Shown here piece after piece: positions 43,147 to 46,746 of a stretch of DNA of 46,746 nucleotides. The stretch spans positions 1 to 46,746 of the forward strand of contig JAOZLL010000010.1 in assembly GCA_029934835.1 (NCBI GenBank), in the 5' to 3' direction. The notes beneath the pieces are model-generated. The model was not told where the DNA came from and did not search any database. It saw nothing but the letters and a program-made list of their open reading frames with translations. How positions within the stretch are numbered: the first letter of the stretch is position 1; each line of letters begins with the position of its first letter. The translations under genes and the position numbers were made by a program. The stretch comes from Flavobacteriaceae bacterium. GTDB taxonomy: Bacteria; Bacteroidota; Bacteroidia; Flavobacteriales; Flavobacteriaceae.

Positions 43147-45662
43147 AAACAAATTATCTATCATTTTCCTTGATCATAATTAGTTTTTTAACAATAAACT
43201 TTTCACAGGCTCAAGAAGTAAAAGACTCATTGTGGACTGAAATTTCATCTAAAAAAATTTTAAAAAATAATTTAGTTCATAGAAACTCACAACCTGCTGA
43301 ATTTAGAATCTATAAATTAGATATTGAAAGTTTAAAAAATAGTTTAACTCAAGTTTCCAATAGAAATTCAGCAAGAAGTATATCAAATACTATTCTCGAA
43401 TTTCCAAATTCGGAAGGAGAACTAACAAAGTTTAGAGTTTATGAATCTCCAATTTTGCATCCAGATTTAGCAGCTAAATATCCTAAGATAAAAACCTATG
43501 CTGCACAAGGAGTTGATGATCCAACTGCAACTATGAGATTTAGTATTACTCAATTTGGCTTGCATACCATGACACTTTCAGGAACAAGAAGTGCCGTTTA
43601 CATAGACCCATATAATGAAGATAGAACACAATATATAGTTTATGACAGAAAAGCACTGGCTGGTAATGAAAATCTGATTGATTTTGAATGTCTAACAGAT
43701 GAAGGATACCATTTTGACACAAACAGAAATACTGAAAATATTTATAATGATACGGACGATCAAAAACTAAGAACTTATCGATTAGCACAATCTTGTACAG
43801 CTGAATACGGAAATATTTTTGCTGGAGCAGGAACAGATGCTGAAAAGAAAGCAAATATTCAAGCTCAAATGGCTATTACGATCAACCGTGTCAATGAAAT
43901 TTATGAACGTGATTTAGCGATTAGTCTAGAATTTATTTCTAATAATGATCTACTTATTTACCACGGAGACATAAATACAGACCCATGGAATAATGAATGG
44001 AACACAACTACTCAAAACACCATAGATAATACAATAGGAGATGCTAATTATGACATTGGACATAATTTTAACACTACAGGTGGCGGTAATGCAGGTTGTA
44101 TTGCTTGTGTTTGTTTAACCGGGCAAAAAGGAAGTGGCTATACAGGTAGATCTGATCCTACTGGTGACCCTTTTGATATAGATTATGTTGCACATGAAAT
44201 GGGACATCAATTTGGAGGTTATCATACGATGAATACCTGTAGCCGAAGTGGAAATGGCATGACTGAAGTAGAACCAGCAAGTGGAAGTTCAATTATGGGA
44301 TACGCCGGAATTTGTGATACTAATGTGCAGATGAATAGTGATGCACATTTTAATTACGTCAATATAAGAGATATATCAGCAAATGTACAACCAGATGGTA
44401 ATAGTACTTGTGGCACAATAACTAATTTAGCAAATAATCCTCCAACTGCTGATGCAGGTTCAGACTATACAATTCCACAAGGCACAGCATTTGTTTTAAA
44501 AGGTGTTGCAACTGACATGGATGGTATTGCATCATTGACTTATAATTGGTCTCAAAATGATACCGAACGTGCTCCTACAAACGGTTCTCCTTTGTCTACA
44601 TGGGATGAAGGACCTTTATACAGAGCAAAATTGCCTATCATATCGCCACAAAGATACTTACCTCAGTTTGGTGATGTTTTGGCTGGAAACTTAAGTCCAA
44701 CTTGGGAAATGACACCAACGGTTAGCAGAAATATGGAGTTTTCTTTTATTGTAAGAGATAATGATGTTTTTGGTGGCCAAACTGCAACCGATTTAATGTC
44801 AGTAACAGTTGATGGGAATTCTGGACCATTCCGTGTAACCTCTCAAATAAGTCCAGAATCTTGGGATGCGGGAACAAATCAAACTATAACTTGGGATATT
44901 GTAGGAACTGATATTGCACCGGTAAATGCCTCATCAATTGATGTTTATATAACACCTGATAATGGTGCAACTTTTATCGAAGTAGCTTCAGGGATTCCAA
45001 ATACAGGTTCATATATCATAACAGTTCCAACAGGTATTACAACTACAGAGGGTAGAATTATGTTAAAAGCCAGTAATTCTATTTATTATGCAATTAATAG
45101 TGCTAATCTACATATTCAGGAAACAAATTTTGTTGTCAATTTCGAAAACTCTATTCAGAATGTTTGTCCTTATTCAGAAGCAATTTACAATTTTACGTAT
45201 ACCACTTTTAATAATTTTTCAGAAACTACCGTATTCTCAGCTACTGGAAACCCACAAGGATCGGTTTGTTCATTTAATCCTTCAGAAACAGCAATAAACG
45301 GAACTCCTATAACTTTAACGATAACTAATCTTACCGACGAAATGTATGGTGAATACGCTATAAATGTTATTGCTTCTTCTAACTTTAATACAAAAAACTA
45401 TACTGTAACATTAAATATTCTAGAAAAAAACTTAGAGGTTTTTCCTAATTCTGTAACCGATGAACTCTACATTCGAAGTCTTGGTGCTATTCATTTACAA
45501 GTATATAATGTCTATGGGGAACTATTATTAGACACTGCCTTAGATACAGGATTAAATCCTATAAATTTTTCAAAATATAGTCAAGGTATATATTTTGTTC
45601 ATATTGAGTTTATATCAGCTTGTCAACAAACCGTTAGAACATATAAAATCGTAAAACAATAA
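43143..45662 (+). CDS. Secreted reprolysin-like zinc metalloprotease with T9SS sorting domain
   Basis: An 839-residue secreted protease. A signal peptide (1-23, NFSQAQ) is followed by a propeptide-like region (about 25-200) and a metzincin catalytic domain. The zinc site is HEMGHQFGGYH (H351, E352, H355, H361) with the Met-turn SIMGYAG (M385). After it come a PKD/Ig-like domain (PPTADAGSDYTIPQGTAFVL), another beta-sandwich (about 560-660) and a C-terminal sorting domain (LEVFPNSVTDELYIRS to the end), weaker than in the deiminase. It would be exported through the T9SS. The start overlaps the stop of a small frame in the preceding repeat. Confidence 0.92.
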   Translation: MKTNYLSFSLIIISFLTINFSQAQEVKDSLWTEISSKKILKNNLVHRNSQPAEFRIYKLDIESLKNSLTQVSNRNSARSISNTILEFPNSEGELTKFRVYESPILHPDLAAKYPKIKTYAAQGVDDPTATMRFSITQFGLHTMTLSGTRSAVYIDPYNEDRTQYIVYDRKALAGNENLIDFECLTDEGYHFDTNRNTENIYNDTDDQKLRTYRLAQSCTAEYGNIFAGAGTDAEKKANIQAQMAITINRVNEIYERDLAISLEFISNNDLLIYHGDINTDPWNNEWNTTTQNTIDNTIGDANYDIGHNFNTTGGGNAGCIACVCLTGQKGSGYTGRSDPTGDPFDIDYVAHEMGHQFGGYHTMNTCSRSGNGMTEVEPASGSSIMGYAGICDTNVQMNSDAHFNYVNIRDISANVQPDGNSTCGTITNLANNPPTADAGSDYTIPQGTAFVLKGVATDMDGIASLTYNWSQNDTERAPTNGSPLSTWDEGPLYRAKLPIISPQRYLPQFGDVLAGNLSPTWEMTPTVSRNMEFSFIVRDNDVFGGQTATDLMSVTVDGNSGPFRVTSQISPESWDAGTNQTITWDIVGTDIAPVNASSIDVYITPDNGATFIEVASGIPNTGSYIITVPTGITTTEGRIMLKASNSIYYAINSANLHIQETNFVVNFENSIQNVCPYSEAIYNFTYTTFNNFSETTVFSATGNPQGSVCSFNPSETAINGTPITLTITNLTDEMYGEYAINVIASSNFNTKNYTVTLNILEKNLEVFPNSVTDELYIRSLGAIHLQVYNVYGELLLDTALDTGLNPINFSKYSQGIYFVHIEFISACQQTVRTYKIVKQ

Positions 45663-45683
45663 AATTGGAAAATAAATAAATTC

Positions 45684-45717
45684 AAAAAGCTTTTGATTTT
45701 AGATTAAAGGCTTTTTA
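45684..45717. terminator. Weak bidirectional terminator
   Basis: AAAAAGCTTTT and the imperfect partner AAAGGCTTTTT form a weak stem between the convergent metalloprotease and ribF genes. It overlaps the ribF stop, so assignment is uncertain. Confidence 0.35.
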
Positions 45718-46606
45718 TATAGTCTAAAGAATTCTTTTTATCAAGTAATAATTGCTCTTTTAAGGCATCTAAACTATCAAATTTAAACTCATCCCTCAGT
45801 CTTGATAGTAGTTTAACACGAATCTTACTTTCGTATAGATTCTTATCTAAATTAAAATAATGTACCTCAATGGTTTGTGTTTTACCATCGATTGTTGGTC
45901 GATATCCAATATTCATCATGCCATAATAAACCTTATTATCAATATTAGATTGCACAACATAAACTCCTTTTTTAGGAACTATCTTGTTTGGATAGTCTAA
46001 AACAATATTTGCCGTATTAAAACCAATTTTTCTACCCAATTGATTTCCTTTAACAACAGCGCCAAACAAACAAAAAGTATATCCTAAATATTTGTTTACT
46101 TTCTTAATTTCACCCTGCAACAGAAGGTTTCTAATCAAAGAAGAACTGATAATAGTATCATCTTTGCTTAAAGCTGAAACTCTTTTTACATCAAAACCAT
46201 AGGTATTTCCATAAGTTGAAAGTGTCTCAAAATCTCCTTCTTTATCTTTTCCGAAACTATGATCATAGCCTACAATAAGAGTTTTCATTTTTAGTTTTCC
46301 TAGAAGTTCTTCTTGTATAAATTCTAAAGCTGTTTTTTTAGAAAACTCTTTTGAAAATTTTTTTACTTCAATTTGTTTGACTTCCCTAAGTTTTAATAAA
46401 TCAACTCGCTCGTCAATACTATTAATCATTTTTAAGGGTGTTTTAGGAGTTAGAACATGCGTAGGATGTGGGAAAAAAGTAACAATGATTGGCTCATAGT
46501 TTAAGGATTGGGCTTCTTGTAACAGTTGGTTTATTATTTTCTGGTGTCCCAAGTGTACACCATCAAATGTCCCCAATGCTATAACCGAATTTTTACTATC
46601 TGACAA
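45704..46606 (-). CDS. ribF: Bifunctional riboflavin kinase / FAD synthetase
   Basis: RibF phosphorylates riboflavin to FMN and adenylates FMN to FAD. The 300-residue protein has the N-terminal adenylyltransferase domain (LGTFDGVHLGHQ at 11-22, TFFPHPTHVL, the ISSSLIRNLL motif) and the C-terminal riboflavin kinase domain (KGNQLGRKIGFNTANI, then GVYVVQSNI and KIRVKLLSRLRDE). Usual length. It starts about 85 bases after the partial tRNA-Leu on the same strand, with a terminator between. Confidence 0.96.
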   Translation of the reverse strand: MSDSKNSVIALGTFDGVHLGHQKIINQLLQEAQSLNYEPIIVTFFPHPTHVLTPKTPLKMINSIDERVDLLKLREVKQIEVKKFSKEFSKKTALEFIQEELLGKLKMKTLIVGYDHSFGKDKEGDFETLSTYGNTYGFDVKRVSALSKDDTIISSSLIRNLLLQGEIKKVNKYLGYTFCLFGAVVKGNQLGRKIGFNTANIVLDYPNKIVPKKGVYVVQSNIDNKVYYGMMNIGYRPTIDGKTQTIEVHYFNLDKNLYESKIRVKLLSRLRDEFKFDSLDALKEQLLLDKKNSLDYIKSL

Positions 46607-46656
46607 TTTATTAAGCTTTTAGTAGTTTTACAAAAGTACATTTATTTATTAGCAAA

Positions 46657-46691
46657 GAAAAAAGGTGTTACTATTACTAGATAACACCTTT
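46657..46691 (-). terminator. Terminator of tRNA-Leu(CAA)
   Basis: AAAGGTGTTA (46661-46670) and TAACACCTTT (46682-46691) form a 10-bp stem with a T-run on the minus strand (46657-46663). It begins one base after the tRNA 3' end. Confidence 0.85.
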
Positions 46692-46692
46692 G

Positions 46693-46746
46693 TACTCGAG
46701 GTGGGAATCGAACCCACACGATATTGCTATCACTGGATTTTGAATC
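46693..46746 (-). tRNA. tRNA-Leu (anticodon CAA), partial
   Basis: The 3' part of a type II tRNA on the minus strand. Visible are the anticodon loop TTCAAAA (anticodon CAA), a long variable arm, the T-arm GTGGG-TTCGATT-CCCAC and the 3' acceptor strand CTCGAGT with discriminator A. The 5' half lies beyond the window edge, so the acceptor pairing cannot be checked. CCA is not encoded. Confidence 0.88.

Noticed and set aside
43546-43854. Minus-strand frame inside the metalloprotease gene
   Set aside because: It is antisense to the pro-domain coding sequence and resembles no protein family.

Overview
The window is a stretch of AT-rich chromosome from a member of the Bacteroidota, almost certainly the family Flavobacteriaceae. 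The evidence is the gliding lipoprotein GldD, the type IX secretion (T9SS) component PorZ, secreted enzymes with C-terminal sorting domains, a split atpDC operon, TonB receptors with carboxypeptidase-like N-domains, and Bacteroidota promoters (TTG then TAnnTTTG). I cannot name the genus. Most genes are core housekeeping genes. I see no prophage, intact insertion sequence or CRISPR array.

Layout. 1-2245: a 9-bp tandem repeat, then rsmG and gpmI. 2246-2476: two long perfect palindromes and a terminator. 2477-4327: atpDC. 4519-7398: a TonB-dependent receptor. 7521-11757: aspartate kinase, fbp and pruA. 11758-12493: a decayed stretch with a deleted fragment of a Mur-ligase (mpl-like) gene. 12494-14176: a secreted peptidylarginine deiminase very like the Porphyromonas enzyme PPAD. 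14356-17373: nadD, gmk and a YicC-family gene, then an EamA transporter. 17452-20600: tRNA-Leu(UAG), an MBOAT/AlgJ-like O-acetylation pair and a small holin-like membrane protein. 20665-26158: porZ, recO and a TonB receptor packed head to tail. 26257-31787: divergent tamB and tsaD, both without a usual start codon. 31826-36682: dnaG (no zinc ligands), dut, a GH3-family gene and an M23 peptidase. 36788-36964: an unusual repeat region. 36965-39122: mutY, ssb and gldD (no gldE). 39163-42366: a YdeI-like protein, a subtilase lipoprotein and an MBL-fold hydrolase. 42460-46746: tRNA-Cys(GCA), folB, a secreted reprolysin-like metalloprotease, ribF and a partial tRNA-Leu(CAA).

A shared theme is the T9SS and surface biology. 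PorZ and GldD serve export and gliding. The deiminase and the metalloprotease carry sorting domains for that route. TamB, the TonB receptors, the M23 peptidase and the O-acetylation pair all act at the envelope.

The observations most worth a second look are these: the PPAD-like deiminase with every catalytic and arginine-binding residue conserved; the loss of normal start codons on both sides of the tsaD/tamB intergenic region; an 89-bp repeat that ends at, or lies just before, start codons and in one copy encodes a 30-residue peptide overlapping the next start; and the mpl remnant.
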